From Allosphingosinicella vermicomposti (GTDB lineage: Bacteria; Pseudomonadota; Alphaproteobacteria; Sphingomonadales; Sphingomonadaceae), in contig NZ_PXYJ01000003.1 in assembly GCF_003012815.1 (NCBI RefSeq), positions 430,372-494,371 on the forward strand: DNA of 64,000 nt, read 5' to 3'. Position numbers and translations under genes: made by a program. Each line of letters opens with the position of its first letter. The stretch's first letter is position 1. The notes beneath the pieces are model-generated. The model was not told where the DNA came from. It was given only the letters and a program-made list of their open reading frames with translations, and made no database searches. This document shows positions 1-10,503 of the stretch, piece by piece.

Positions 1-1
1 C

Positions 2-1198
2 CCGCGCGAGGTTGCGCACCGCCTCAACGGGATCGAGATCGATGAGGGCCTCGCGGCGCTTTCCCGCCGTCTAATCGCCGAGCGGCTCGGCGTGCCTCTG
101 CCGCGCGAGGTGATCGTGACGGGGGACGCCCTGCGCTATCCGATCCCCGAGTCATACGGACTGGTCATCGCGAATCCCCCATACGGCCGGATGTCGCTCG
201 ACGACGTCCACGGCCACGCCTGGAAGCGCGTCGCGCACAGCGGACACGTCAACAAATACGCGCTGTTCACCGAGCTGTGCTTCCGCCACGCCAAGCCAGG
301 CGGCGTCGTCGCGCTCGTCATCCCATCGAGCTTTCGGGCGGGTCCGCTCTACGACCGCATGCGCGCATTCATCCGCTCGCAGGGCGTGGTCCTGAACATC
401 GCCTCGATCGCCGGCCGCGACGGCGTGTTCGTCGACGTGGCGCAGGACATCAGCGTCTTGGTCGCGCGCAAAGGCAAGCCGCACCCCCGCGGAGCGATGG
501 TGTCGTTCCCGATCGTGGGAAACACGGCGATGACCAAGGAGGCGGTCGAACAGTCGTTGCCGCAGGAAGCCGGCGACGCCTGGCCGCTGCCCGCAGCGGA
601 CCCGCGCGACATCGGCGGTGCGACGCTCGCCGACTATGGGGTCGCGGCGCGCGCCGGCTATTTCGTCTGGAACCGAGAGAAGGACCGGCTGGTCGACAAG
701 CTGGAGCGTCGTCAGCGCGGCTATCCGCTCATCTGGGCCAAGAACGTGCGCCTGAACGAGGACTGCAGGCCGGCCGGCAAGAAGAACAGGAAGACCGACT
801 TCGTCACCTTCGACTACGACAGCACCGCAATCATTAAGACCGCCGCGGCCGTCATGCAGCGGACGACCAACGACAAGCAGCCACGTCGCCTTGTGGCCGC
901 GATGGTCGATCCGGCGGTCGTCGAGAAATGGGGCGGGTTTGTGACCGAGAACCACACGATCGTCCTCACTGCGGACGATCCGGATAAATTGCGGATCGCG
1001 ATCGCCCTCCTCAACACCGCCGCCGTCGATCAGCGCTACCGGCGGGTGTCCGGCACCGCTGCCGTTTCTGTCACCCTCCTGCGCCAGCTCGACCTACCGA
1101 CGCCGGCCGCATTCGCCTCGGCGCTCGCCGACACGGATGGCGACGCCGAAGCCGCGGCTCTGGCCGCCTACCGTCAACCCGAGCTGGCTGACGCCTGA
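2..1198 (+). CDS. DISARM-type adenine-specific DNA methyltransferase, 5' partial
   Basis: An Eco57I/TaqI-like N6-adenine methyltransferase whose frame is open to the left edge, so the true start lies outside the window; about 398 residues are visible. A SAM-binding acidic loop (GIEIDEGLAAL, visible residues 13-23) is followed by the catalytic NPPY motif at visible residues 58-61, and the C-terminal half should hold target recognition. Its TGA shares one base with the ATG of the next gene, so it belongs to the operon. In DISARM the methylase marks host DNA as self; an adenine enzyme is typical of class 1 (drmMI). A role as a lone restriction-modification methylase is less likely because helicase, DUF1998 and PLD genes follow directly. 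Confidence 0.85.
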   Translation, partial: PREVAHRLNGIEIDEGLAALSRRLIAERLGVPLPREVIVTGDALRYPIPESYGLVIANPPYGRMSLDDVHGHAWKRVAHSGHVNKYALFTELCFRHAKPGGVVALVIPSSFRAGPLYDRMRAFIRSQGVVLNIASIAGRDGVFVDVAQDISVLVARKGKPHPRGAMVSFPIVGNTAMTKEAVEQSLPQEAGDAWPLPAADPRDIGGATLADYGVAARAGYFVWNREKDRLVDKLERRQRGYPLIWAKNVRLNEDCRPAGKKNRKTDFVTFDYDSTAIIKTAAAVMQRTTNDKQPRRLVAAMVDPAVVEKWGGFVTENHTIVLTADDPDKLRIAIALLNTAAVDQRYRRVSGTAAVSVTLLRQLDLPTPAAFASALADTDGDAEAAALAAYRQPELADA

Positions 1199-3951
1199 TG
1201 GCCGGCAGCCGACCCTACCACCGCCCGCCGGGCGCGACCCAGCAGGACCGGGACCAGGCGCGGAAGGCGATGCTCGACCGACGCCAGGCGCTCACCGCCA
1301 AGCTGGCCGAAGCGGCGGCGAGGCGGGCGGCCAACGCCGTTGCGCCGCCCCCGTGCGAGCCGGAGCTGCCGTCGCGGGACGTCGAAGGCTATATGGCTGC
1401 CATCGCGTCCCAACCGCTCCATCGGCTCGGTGAAGCTGAGGTGGCAGAGCTAACGCCGACCTATGCGACGCTGGTCCGGTCGGCCGCCGAGATCGCCGGT
1501 CGGGGTGACGTCAGAGTCGTGATGCCATGGCCACCTTCGAAGGTGTCGCCATCGGCGATCGTCTCGCTGCTCGCGATCGGCGCGATCGGCAGTGCGGCCC
1601 GTGCCAGCGTGCGGGTGCAGGGCATCGACATCGTCAGCAGGGAACGTGCCGACGAGGTGCGAGCGATGGTGTTCCCATACGCGCGAAGCTCTCATGCCCA
1701 GGCGAGGCAGGTACAGGTCGATCGACACGACTTGGGCCGGACCAACTTTGAGCACGTCGCCCGGTATCTCGGCAGCGGCGGTGATGCGGCGAAGGACCTG
1801 CACCAAGTCCTGGCGCGTGTCCGCAGACTGAGCGGCCGCGCGTCCGACGGACGCGACTACGCCGAGTTCGAGCACCCCATCCTCGACGAGATCATCCCCC
1901 ACGGTCCGGCGCGCGGCGACCGCCCCGCCAACAGCTCCGTCTTGTGGCGCACGCGCACCAAGACCGACATCGGCCGGCAGACGCGATCGGGCGAGGCCGA
2001 CGATCCCGCTAAGGCCGCATACTACATGTTCACAGTCCGGCGTGACGACCGGCTCGGCGTCGAGCTGCGCGCAATTGAGCGCCCGCTCGACCTGCTCATC
2101 CTCGACCTATCTCGAAACGGGCGTGACCGTCTCGGTTGGGACTGGGTGCGCCGAGCCGGGGAGATGGCCACGTGCATGCGCGAAATCCACCCCTCTGCTG
2201 GTATCCTCGCCGTCGTCGACGACCCCTGGTCGTATCGCGCGGTCCGCTTCGACGTGCTCGGAACTAAGCAGCCCGGTAAGAAGGGCAAGGTCATCCCCGC
2301 GCCGGGCAGCGTCATCTACTGCCCGACCACCGGTATTCTCCAGGACGTGGGCCAGCGCACGCCGCCGTTCGAGGGCGCCTCCTCCATCGCGGTCGATGGG
2401 TTCTACGGCGACGTCGACAGCAACATCGAGCACCTGCGCGAACTCGCCAACCGCCTAGCCGATATGGGGGATCCCGCCGGCGCCGCGACCGCTCGCAACC
2501 TGATGGGGACCGTCCGCCGGTCGGCGAGCCTACCCGGCTCGATCGCCGAACTAAGCCGCTTCATCGAGCGCGAGACGTCGGCCGCCATCGCCGACGACCG
2601 CCTCGCAACATACCGCGCGACCGCCGACATCAGCACTTTGACCGACCCCACCAGCCTCGCGAGCCAGGCCGATGCCGAGAAGGGAGTGGCGGCTGAAACC
2701 AGGGCCGTGATGCGAACGCTCGAGCAGGCGACGCCGATGGCAACGCTGATCGAGGATGCCATGCAGCCCGCGCTGCGGTCGAGCTCCCGCTCCGTCTTCG
2801 TGTTCCGATCCGACATGATCGCCGAGTTCGCCGTGGACAGGCTGGGACCGTCGCACCCCAAGCTCGCCGAGCGGATCGAAAGCGGCGTAATACGCTTTGG
2901 CGGCGCACGCGCGCTCGACATCGTCGCCGACGCGCCCCCTTCCGCTCGCAACCAGTTCAAGCGCGCCATCTTCGTCGCGCCCACGACGTCGACGATACTG
3001 GCCACGCTGGCGGAACCCTGGCTACCCGAGCAGGTGGTGTTCCTAGCCGATGCAGATACGCTGGCGTTCGCCGCCCGCGACGCCTCCCGCCTCGCCGACG
3101 AGATCGGCGTCGACGCGCTTGCGGCGCGGCTGCGGACGTTCGCCCAGAAGGCAAACAGCCGCGTAGCGGGGATCGGCCGCCACACGGTGCAGCTGGATGC
3201 CGAGGCGCCGTCCGAGGACGTCGAGTTCCCGACCGGTTCGGTGGTCGACCTCACCGGCGGTGGCCGGGGCGAACGCCGGCTCGTCGAAATAAAGCTCGGC
3301 AACGGGCAACGCGTTATCGCCCGATCGTCAACCGGCATGGTTCTGCGGGATGACGGCGCGGCGACGACCACCTTCGTAGAGCGACCCGCGTCACAGATCA
3401 AACGTGGCGATGAGGTCTGCGTGATCGGCGCTGGGTTCATCGAACGTGCCCGGTCGCTCGTGAACATCCGCGCAACCGCGGCCGAGGAGATCCGCGAATA
3501 TCACAGTCAGGTGGCGAAGCGGTTCGCCGCGATACCCGAGGAATCCACTAGTGGACGGCTCCGAGTTTTGGTGGCGCGGATGGGCCAGCCGGCCGTACCT
3601 ATCGAGCGCGCCAGATACTGGATCGATCTGCGGGACGAGATCGACAAGCCGCTCCACGAGGTCGTACCGCATGCCCCGCAGGACCGGGACACCTTCATGC
3701 GGTTCACTGAGGCGCTCGGGATCGGACAGAAGCTGGCCGAGAGCTTTTGGCTTTGGGCCGTAGTCGCCCAGCGTTCCCACCGGATGCGCGCGGGGAACGT
3801 CTTCCACGACGCCTTCCGTGGCATCCTCACTGATCCCCATGCGGCGCTCGCTAGCAACCGCGACCGCAGCGCCGACATCAGGGCGCTTCGCGCAATGGCC
3901 GAGGAACACGTCGCGACCGTAGCCGACACACGGAGTATCGAGGCATTATGA
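1198..3951 (+). CDS. DrmE-like DISARM protein (917 aa), tentative
   Basis: A large protein of 917 residues between the methylase and drmA. I see no Walker A (GxGKS/T) anywhere, which argues against the SNF2 helicase DrmD of class 1 systems. It does show a helicase-like rhythm: a hydrophobic strand ending in an acid (LLILDLS, near residue 300), and later a second alpha/beta block around residues 540-640. A small beta-rich segment lies near residues 680-750 and a helical C-terminus rich in Trp and Arg near 800-880. Its position just upstream of drmA matches DrmE of class 2 DISARM, which is the main reason for the name. It starts with ATG in a TGATG junction and ends in an ATGA overlap with drmA. 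The product identity is inference; a profile search would decide. Confidence 0.6.
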   Translation: MAGSRPYHRPPGATQQDRDQARKAMLDRRQALTAKLAEAAARRAANAVAPPPCEPELPSRDVEGYMAAIASQPLHRLGEAEVAELTPTYATLVRSAAEIAGRGDVRVVMPWPPSKVSPSAIVSLLAIGAIGSAARASVRVQGIDIVSRERADEVRAMVFPYARSSHAQARQVQVDRHDLGRTNFEHVARYLGSGGDAAKDLHQVLARVRRLSGRASDGRDYAEFEHPILDEIIPHGPARGDRPANSSVLWRTRTKTDIGRQTRSGEADDPAKAAYYMFTVRRDDRLGVELRAIERPLDLLILDLSRNGRDRLGWDWVRRAGEMATCMREIHPSAGILAVVDDPWSYRAVRFDVLGTKQPGKKGKVIPAPGSVIYCPTTGILQDVGQRTPPFEGASSIAVDGFYGDVDSNIEHLRELANRLADMGDPAGAATARNLMGTVRRSASLPGSIAELSRFIERETSAAIADDRLATYRATADISTLTDPTSLASQADAEKGVAAETRAVMRTLEQATPMATLIEDAMQPALRSSSRSVFVFRSDMIAEFAVDRLGPSHPKLAERIESGVIRFGGARALDIVADAPPSARNQFKRAIFVAPTTSTILATLAEPWLPEQVVFLADADTLAFAARDASRLADEIGVDALAARLRTFAQKANSRVAGIGRHTVQLDAEAPSEDVEFPTGSVVDLTGGGRGERRLVEIKLGNGQRVIARSSTGMVLRDDGAATTTFVERPASQIKRGDEVCVIGAGFIERARSLVNIRATAAEEIREYHSQVAKRFAAIPEESTSGRLRVLVARMGQPAVPIERARYWIDLRDEIDKPLHEVVPHAPQDRDTFMRFTEALGIGQKLAESFWLWAVVAQRSHRMRAGNVFHDAFRGILTDPHAALASNRDRSADIRALRAMAEEHVATVADTRSIEAL

Positions 3952-6900
3952 AGGGTCTGTCGCACGCGAAGCTTTCTGGGATCGACGTCGAGCTCAAGGA
4001 AGCGGTCTGTGATGCGCTGGTGAACGCGCTCGTCGAACGCGTGAGCGGCACCGACGAGCGAGGGCGGACGATCTACGGCGGTTCGCCCCGACGCGGAATA
4101 TTCGCCGGCCAGCTGCTCCCGCGCTTCGACGTCAGCGGCGCCCTCGACGAGACCACCGACATCCGCATCGCGGCGATCGGGATGGACTTCGTGGTGGGTG
4201 CGAACGGCTCCGCCACCATCCACGCGACGCCCCGGTTCTCCGCATACGTGCGAGTCATCCCGCAGTGGTGCGACCTGACTGGCGGCGGTGGCCAGCTCGA
4301 TTTCGACTTCAAGCTGCAGAAGGGGATCCAGCAGCAGATCGACGCTGCGATCCGCGCCGACCGGGCGACCGCCCTAAAGGCCGCCAACCTCGATCGGCCC
4401 GACTGGAAGGCGATGGACGAGACGCGCCGGTCGAAGGTCCGTGCGGAGCGCGCCAAAATCCTCGCCGACGTGCGCGTCAAGGCCTACGCTGCATTCGGGA
4501 TCAAGCTGCTTTCGGGCGTGCCCGACGAACCTGCCCTGACGGCAGAGCCCCCGGCGGGGAACGGGGACGACACCGGGGACTCCACGGAACAGCCGGCGCC
4601 GATCTCACGCCTCATCCGCGAAGGCCGGGACCTGCCGCTGACGCTCGTGGATCCCGCGCCGATACCGGGCAAGTGGCGGCGGCTCGACCTCTCCCTCCCG
4701 ACCTTTGAGTTCGATAGCGCAATGGGGTCGCCGGCCCTCGCCGCCGCGCTCGTAACCTACAATTCCAGCCTCGCCGCGGCGGTGGCGGCCCAGCTCGAGG
4801 CTTGGGCTGCCGGCGAAGGTGCCGCCGAGGCATGGCGAGACGTCAACGTCTCACCCGGCGACACGCTGGACGAGGCCCGGTGGAATGCGGCCGTCGCGGC
4901 GCTAGCCGCCAGGCCCATCGACCGTACGCGCGTCGTCCCCGATCTCTCCCGCATCGCCCTCAAGGTCGAGCGCCAAGTCGACTTCCTAGACCCCACGCGG
5001 CTGTCGCTGCGGGTCGTCCTCGATAACCAGTCACTCGAGCCCACGCCGCAGGACGCGCGCGGTCGCTGCAACACCGTCTTCGGCGCCGGGCTGACACTCG
5101 CCCTTCCCACTGCAGCGCACCGGCCGCTCCGGCTCGATAGGGTCGAGCCCTCCTACCGATTCCGCGACCACCTCGACTATCCGGCGATCGGGCTCAACTG
5201 CGGGGTCGAAGCGATCGAAGCCGGGGACCAACTCACCCTGGGCACCACCGCCGCCCCTCGCTTTGCGCAGCCGCGCATCGTTGCCCGAAATATCGACCTC
5301 CCCTTTCAGTTTGCGATCCTCAAGGATCGGTCTTTCGACGCGAAACGACTGCTCGAGCTGCCGCGCGCATACAGCGAATGGATTGATGGCCAGGAGAAGC
5401 GGCTGCGCGACACCGTCGCGGCGGGCCTGACACCCGACGATGCGGCGGCCGAGAAGGCACGTCTGGGGAAGGACATCGCCGCCCAGCGCGCCGAGGCGCG
5501 TTACATCGAGCGCGGCGTCGAGATCCTGATCGCGTCGAAGAAGGCCAGCGACCAGTTGGCCGGCAACCCGCCGGACGACCGGGACGACCTCGCGCGACGC
5601 GCCGCGCCCTGGATGGCATGGACGCTCACCAACGAGACCTTCGCGCTGCGCGATGCGCACGACACGAGCCGAGGCTGGCGCCTATTCCAGATGGCGTTCG
5701 TGCTCGCCCACATCCCAGTGTTTGCATCCCGCATGGCCGAGTGGCGCGAATTCCACGACGCCATGCTCGACGAGGACGGCGTGAGCCTGCTCTACTTCCC
5801 GACCGGCGGGGGCAAGTCGGAGGCGTTCTACGGCACGCTGCTGTTCGCCATGTTCCTGGACCGCCTGCGCGGCAAGGACCGCGGGGTCACCGCCATGATC
5901 CGCTATCCCCTGCGGCTCCTGACCCTCCAACAGGCGCAGCGCCTGCTCAAGCTGGTCGTGCGCGCCGAAATGGTGCGCCGTCGCCAGAACGTCGGCGGGT
6001 GGCCGTTCGAGATGGGCTTCTGGGTGGGAAGCCAGAACACACCAAACCACTACGGCGCGTTCCGCGCGGAGATCCCGCTCGCAAGCGATGCCGACTTCCC
6101 CGACGATAGCGCGCTAGACGGTGAGACGGGCGATGAGGACCAGCGCGCCCGCGGACGTCGATACGCGGAGGCGCGCGAGGCCTTCGACAAAATCCCGGAG
6201 TGCCCGGTGTGCGGCGAGCCGACGGGTCTGCGTCGCGACGAGAAAGAAGGCCCGACCGGGCGGCGCGCGACCATCGTGTGCTTCAATGACAAGTGCGCGT
6301 GGAATCGCGAGCACGGCCGACGTCAGTCCCTCCCGTTCCTGCTGACCGACGACGCCATCTACGCCCGCGCACCGGCGATAGTGCTCGGCACCGTCGACAA
6401 GCTGGCCATGCTAGGCCAGCACACCGGCACGGTTGCCAAGGTGCTCGGCATGTTTGGTCTTGCCCGCCGCGTTGACAGATGGGGAAATCTCTCCACGCCG
6501 CGGAGCGACGAGGACTTACGCCGCGACCCGGCCGACGACAACAGCTCGAACGTCCACCCCGCATACGCGGGCGGGAAGCGGGTCTTCCACGATCCGTTCC
6601 CGTCGCTGATCATCCAAGACGAGGCACACCTTCTGGAGGAGAGCCTTGGGACGTTCAGCGGCCTGTTCGACACGCTACTCGACACGGCGTTCGAGGAGAT
6701 CGCCGACATGGGCGGTGACGGACTGGCCATCGCCCGGCGGTGGACCGGCGACGGCTGGGGCGCCCCCCGGATGCCGAAGGTCATCGCGGCGACCGCCACG
6801 ATCTCGGCACCCGAACGCCAGCTCGAGACGCTTTACCAACGGCACCCGCTGCGCTTCCCCTATCCGGGTCCGGACCTGTACCACTCGTTCTTCGCCGAGC

Positions 6901-8276
6901 CAGCACCGCCGCCGGCCGCGAACCCCGAGCGGGTCGAGCTGGCGAAGCGGCTACCGTTCGCGCAGGCGCCCGAGCAGACCGCGCCGTGGATGCGCCTCTA
7001 CGTGTCGCTGATGACGAACGACGCAACGCACACGGTCACGACAGTCGGGCTGCTGGCGGCGTTCCACGGCATCGTCACGGCGCTGTGGGACGGCATGCTC
7101 GCCGAAGACCGCCGCGCCGCGACGATCGCGTTGATCCGGGCGGCGGTGTCGCCCGGCCGTGCGGGGGACTGGCACCGAGCGGCGATCGACCGTGCCGTCG
7201 CGGACGGCCGCCAGGACGAGGTCATGGCGCTGGTGGACCTGCACCGGATCGCGCTCGCATATGTGACCAACAAGAAGGGCGGCGATCAGATCATTGACGC
7301 CCTCAGCGCCGCGGTCGAGCAACAGCACCGTCGCCTCGGCCGCGAGAACTCGCCTTTCGCCAGCCGCCTGATCTCGGGCGGCATCGACATGAAGGACATT
7401 CAACGCGTGATGGAGGAGGCCGAGGCCTCGTTCGACGGCAAGGACTATCCCGACGTCAGTGCGACCGTCCGGAACATCGTGGCGACCTCCGCGATCAGCC
7501 ACGGCGTCGACGTCGACCGCTTCAACAGCATGTTCTTCGCGGGCCTACCGTCCGACATCGCCGAATACATCCAGGCGTCCAGCCGCGTCGGCCGCACCCA
7601 CGTGGGGTTTGTGATGCTGCTGCCGACGCCACAGAACCGGCGCGACCGATACGTCGTCGAGACGCACGATATCTTTCACCGCTTCCTGGAGCGGATGATC
7701 GCGCCTCCCGCCGTCGAGCGCTGGGCGGAGAACGCGATTAAGCGCGCGATGGCGTCGTATGTGCAGGCGTGGACGATGCTGCGCGAGGCCCGCGAGTTCA
7801 TCAGGCAGGAGGACGCTAAGAAGCCGGACGTCCTCCAGATGGACCAGATCAGCCGCCTCGCGTCGCTCGCGCGCCTCAACCACGTCGCCCTGTGCGAGGC
7901 GATCGGCAACTTCATGTTGAGGGCCAGCGGCTACACCGGGAAGGGCGCGTCAAAGCTCGGCGCGCCGCACTACGACGACTTCTACCGCGCCCTCGTCGAG
8001 AAGCAGGTCGACGTATTCGTGCGCAGCATCGCGAGCCGAGGCACCACCTCGAGCCTGCGGGAATATTGGGACGACTTCCCGGCGTTCCAGAAGCCGATGA
8101 CGTCGCTGCGCGACGTCGATGAGGCCGGCTACATCGTCGCTGCCGCTCGCGATCCCCTCGCGCGCAGCCGATCGACCGATATCGACCGGGGACAGTTGGC
8201 CGAGGTCATGCGCGCCATCAGGACTCAGCGGGGCACCGCCTCGGAATTGGATGCCGACGGAGGGAGCGATGGCTGA
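3948..8276 (+). CDS. drmA: DISARM helicase DrmA
   Basis: A 1442-residue superfamily 2 helicase. Motif I is TGGGKSE at residues 619-625, motif II is DEAH at 891-894, motif III is ATATIS near 948-953, and motif VI is QASSRVGR at 1209-1216, preceded by a motif V-like SAISHGVDV. A Cys pair (CPVCGEP, near 751) and a second pair about 40 residues on (CFNDKC) suggest a zinc ribbon inserted between motifs I and II. The long N-terminal region (1-600) has no motif that I recognise. In DISARM, DrmA forms a complex with DrmB that loads on DNA and hinders incoming phage DNA. It overlaps the previous gene by 4 bases and the next by 8, pointing to translational coupling. Confidence 0.9.
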   Translation: MKGLSHAKLSGIDVELKEAVCDALVNALVERVSGTDERGRTIYGGSPRRGIFAGQLLPRFDVSGALDETTDIRIAAIGMDFVVGANGSATIHATPRFSAYVRVIPQWCDLTGGGGQLDFDFKLQKGIQQQIDAAIRADRATALKAANLDRPDWKAMDETRRSKVRAERAKILADVRVKAYAAFGIKLLSGVPDEPALTAEPPAGNGDDTGDSTEQPAPISRLIREGRDLPLTLVDPAPIPGKWRRLDLSLPTFEFDSAMGSPALAAALVTYNSSLAAAVAAQLEAWAAGEGAAEAWRDVNVSPGDTLDEARWNAAVAALAARPIDRTRVVPDLSRIALKVERQVDFLDPTRLSLRVVLDNQSLEPTPQDARGRCNTVFGAGLTLALPTAAHRPLRLDRVEPSYRFRDHLDYPAIGLNCGVEAIEAGDQLTLGTTAAPRFAQPRIVARNIDLPFQFAILKDRSFDAKRLLELPRAYSEWIDGQEKRLRDTVAAGLTPDDAAAEKARLGKDIAAQRAEARYIERGVEILIASKKASDQLAGNPPDDRDDLARRAAPWMAWTLTNETFALRDAHDTSRGWRLFQMAFVLAHIPVFASRMAEWREFHDAMLDEDGVSLLYFPTGGGKSEAFYGTLLFAMFLDRLRGKDRGVTAMIRYPLRLLTLQQAQRLLKLVVRAEMVRRRQNVGGWPFEMGFWVGSQNTPNHYGAFRAEIPLASDADFPDDSALDGETGDEDQRARGRRYAEAREAFDKIPECPVCGEPTGLRRDEKEGPTGRRATIVCFNDKCAWNREHGRRQSLPFLLTDDAIYARAPAIVLGTVDKLAMLGQHTGTVAKVLGMFGLARRVDRWGNLSTPRSDEDLRRDPADDNSSNVHPAYAGGKRVFHDPFPSLIIQDEAHLLEESLGTFSGLFDTLLDTAFEEIADMGGDGLAIARRWTGDGWGAPRMPKVIAATATISAPERQLETLYQRHPLRFPYPGPDLYHSFFAEPAPPPAANPERVELAKRLPFAQAPEQTAPWMRLYVSLMTNDATHTVTTVGLLAAFHGIVTALWDGMLAEDRRAATIALIRAAVSPGRAGDWHRAAIDRAVADGRQDEVMALVDLHRIALAYVTNKKGGDQIIDALSAAVEQQHRRLGRENSPFASRLISGGIDMKDIQRVMEEAEASFDGKDYPDVSATVRNIVATSAISHGVDVDRFNSMFFAGLPSDIAEYIQASSRVGRTHVGFVMLLPTPQNRRDRYVVETHDIFHRFLERMIAPPAVERWAENAIKRAMASYVQAWTMLREAREFIRQEDAKKPDVLQMDQISRLASLARLNHVALCEAIGNFMLRASGYTGKGASKLGAPHYDDFYRALVEKQVDVFVRSIASRGTTSSLREYWDDFPAFQKPMTSLRDVDEAGYIVAAARDPLARSRSTDIDRGQLAEVMRAIRTQRGTASELDADGGSDG

Positions 8277-10503
8277 GGTGAAGGGCGGCACCAAGGACTG
8301 GCGCAGCGGCGGCGGTGGGCGTAGGCCGTCCGCGTTCGGCGGCGGGCGCAACGAGCCCGATCGCCTCGAACCGCCCACGATGTCGCGTTCGCGCGTGCAG
8401 CTGGCCAGCTCGTATGCGCCCGGCGTGCTCATGACGTGGGAAGGCGGGAAGGGAATCTGCCGGACGGTCCCGCTCGCAAACGACATTACCAAAGAACTCA
8501 GGCCTACGACGATCGAGCTGATCTATGAGAACTTGCGCGACTTCGTGACCAACTGGCGCGAACGCGCGATGAAGGCGGTCCCCGACGCCCTGCCCGAACT
8601 GGTGCTCGATGCCCCGTTCCTCAACTCCCGCACCGGCGAGGCGAACGTCGAACGGTCCGACTTCCAGATGACCGGACCGGACCGCGTGGGATACGTCCCG
8701 TATCCGCTGCTCTACCGGTGCGGCGTCTGTGGATCGGTCCGCGAATACGAGAGCGTCGCCGACCAATATAGGCAGCCGCTCCCGAAGAAGTGCCACGGTC
8801 ACGACGCGCGCTGGACCCAGGTCGACGTCGTATACGCGCACTGGTCGGGCGACATCCAGCCGCTCAGCCCGTTCAACTTCAACTATGACGCGCAGAGCGG
8901 CGAGGTGCGCCAGATCAGAATGTGCACCTGCGGGTCGAACCACTTCAAGCTGTTGAACTCCGCGCCGGTCTTCTCGGAATGGAAGTACGTCTGCGAGGAC
9001 TGCGGCAATTCGCGCACGCTAAAAAAGGCCGATCCCGACGTGCTCGCCCGTCTGCAGGCCGAGCAGCTCGCCGGGGGCCGGACCTTCCAGTTCGTCGAGG
9101 TCGACATGCTGCCGGTATCATACCGGGCAAACTCCACCTTCTACCCCCAGCGCACCAGCTTCATCGAGTTCCAGGACAGTTCGGTCGTCGACCTGATGAC
9201 GCCGCAGCGGACCGGCGGGCTTACCGCGAAACTCGCGCAGATCCATAACATTCCGTTCGATGAACCAACCGACGACGAGATCAGGGAAAGACTCGAGGTG
9301 TCTCCGGCCCATGCGGGGGAATGGGACGATTACCTCGGCTTCATGGCCATGGCTCAACGCGCGGACGAGAGCGGGCGGCTCGATCGCGCCCGCAACTACC
9401 GGGACCAGGCGACCGAATTGCGCGAGGGCTGGTTCGCGACCGGCATCGTCGACCGAGGTCGCCTCGGCAGCCCAGGCGTGCTGCGCGCGATCGCGCTGCG
9501 CGAGGAATGGACCCGTCGCTACGACCCGATCCGGCTGACCGTCCAGCACGACGCCTTCACCCGCGAGCACATTGACGAGGCCATGGCGCGGCACGCCGCC
9601 GTCGATGTGATGGACCCCGACATCACGCTGACCGACGTCGTGAACGATCCCGAGAGGAGGGCGCGCTACCAGGCGTCAACCGGCAACCTGCTCGCCCACC
9701 TGGGCGTCGAGCGCCTTGTCGTTGTGCGGGGGCTGCCGATCTGCGAGTTCAGCTTCGGCTATTCCCGCGTCTCCTCGACCCCGGTCTACAAGCGAGAATA
9801 CCAGGGTCAGAGCATCGACATGCCGGTGCGCCTGAAGGCCTTTGACCAACTTCCCATCCAGGGGACGAAGCGGCCGATCTACGTCACGCAGCAGCGGAAC
9901 GAGGCGCTCTACTTCAAGCTCGACGAGGCGCGCGTCATCCGCTGGCTGAAGGCCAACGGGGTCAGCAACGTGCCCGACGAGGCGCTGGGGCGCGCGTTCC
10001 TCGAGCGCTATGAGGACTTTGGCCCTTTTCTCGAGATTTTCAAGGACCGCGAGGGGACGGGCGGCTACCCGAGGACCATCCCGGCGTACGTCTATCTCCT
10101 CCTCCACACGCTGTCGCACCAGATGATGCATTCGCTCGCGGACACGTCGGGCGTCGATCGCGACGCGATCGGCGAGCACATCTTCCCGGCTGACCTCGCC
10201 TTCGTGATCTATCGCAAGGGGATGACGCCGGACCTCGGCAACATATCCGCGATGTGGCGCAATCATTCCGACGAGTTCCTCCGCCGGGCGATCGACCCGC
10301 GGACGCTGCGGTGCGGCTCGGGCAGCCTGTGCGACGCGCGCGGTGGAGCTTGCCCTGCCTGCGTCATGGTGTCGGAGGTGAGTTGCATCGCGTCAAACCT
10401 TCTCCTGTCGCGCGCCGTGCTCAGGGGCGGGCGGGGACCAGAATGGGAACCCAGGTCGGCCCCCGACCTCGTCGGCTTCCTCGATCCCGCAGTCGCCGGG
10501 TGA
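8269..10503 (+). CDS. drmB: DISARM protein DrmB (DUF1998)
   Basis: A 744-residue protein. The start is the ATG at 8269, preceded by a GGAGGGAG ribosome-binding site inside drmA; a longer reading from 8119 would overlap drmA heavily and has no such site. Two Cys clusters in the first third (RCGVCG near residue 151; CTCG and CEDCG near 220-246) look zinc-binding. The C-terminal part carries the DUF1998 signature: a helix HTLSHQMMHSLA, then CGSGSLC and CPAC. DrmB is the obligate partner of DrmA in DISARM. The stop shares bases with the GTG of drmC (GTGA). Confidence 0.9.
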   Translation: MAEVKGGTKDWRSGGGGRRPSAFGGGRNEPDRLEPPTMSRSRVQLASSYAPGVLMTWEGGKGICRTVPLANDITKELRPTTIELIYENLRDFVTNWRERAMKAVPDALPELVLDAPFLNSRTGEANVERSDFQMTGPDRVGYVPYPLLYRCGVCGSVREYESVADQYRQPLPKKCHGHDARWTQVDVVYAHWSGDIQPLSPFNFNYDAQSGEVRQIRMCTCGSNHFKLLNSAPVFSEWKYVCEDCGNSRTLKKADPDVLARLQAEQLAGGRTFQFVEVDMLPVSYRANSTFYPQRTSFIEFQDSSVVDLMTPQRTGGLTAKLAQIHNIPFDEPTDDEIRERLEVSPAHAGEWDDYLGFMAMAQRADESGRLDRARNYRDQATELREGWFATGIVDRGRLGSPGVLRAIALREEWTRRYDPIRLTVQHDAFTREHIDEAMARHAAVDVMDPDITLTDVVNDPERRARYQASTGNLLAHLGVERLVVVRGLPICEFSFGYSRVSSTPVYKREYQGQSIDMPVRLKAFDQLPIQGTKRPIYVTQQRNEALYFKLDEARVIRWLKANGVSNVPDEALGRAFLERYEDFGPFLEIFKDREGTGGYPRTIPAYVYLLLHTLSHQMMHSLADTSGVDRDAIGEHIFPADLAFVIYRKGMTPDLGNISAMWRNHSDEFLRRAIDPRTLRCGSGSLCDARGGACPACVMVSEVSCIASNLLLSRAVLRGGRGPEWEPRSAPDLVGFLDPAVAG

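Noticed and set aside
2403..3467. 354-codon minus-strand frame
   Set aside because: Ser/Arg/Ala-rich shadow of the DrmE-like gene.
1198..3951. SNF2 helicase DrmD
   Set aside because: No Walker A or DEAx box can be found, so the class 1 name does not fit.
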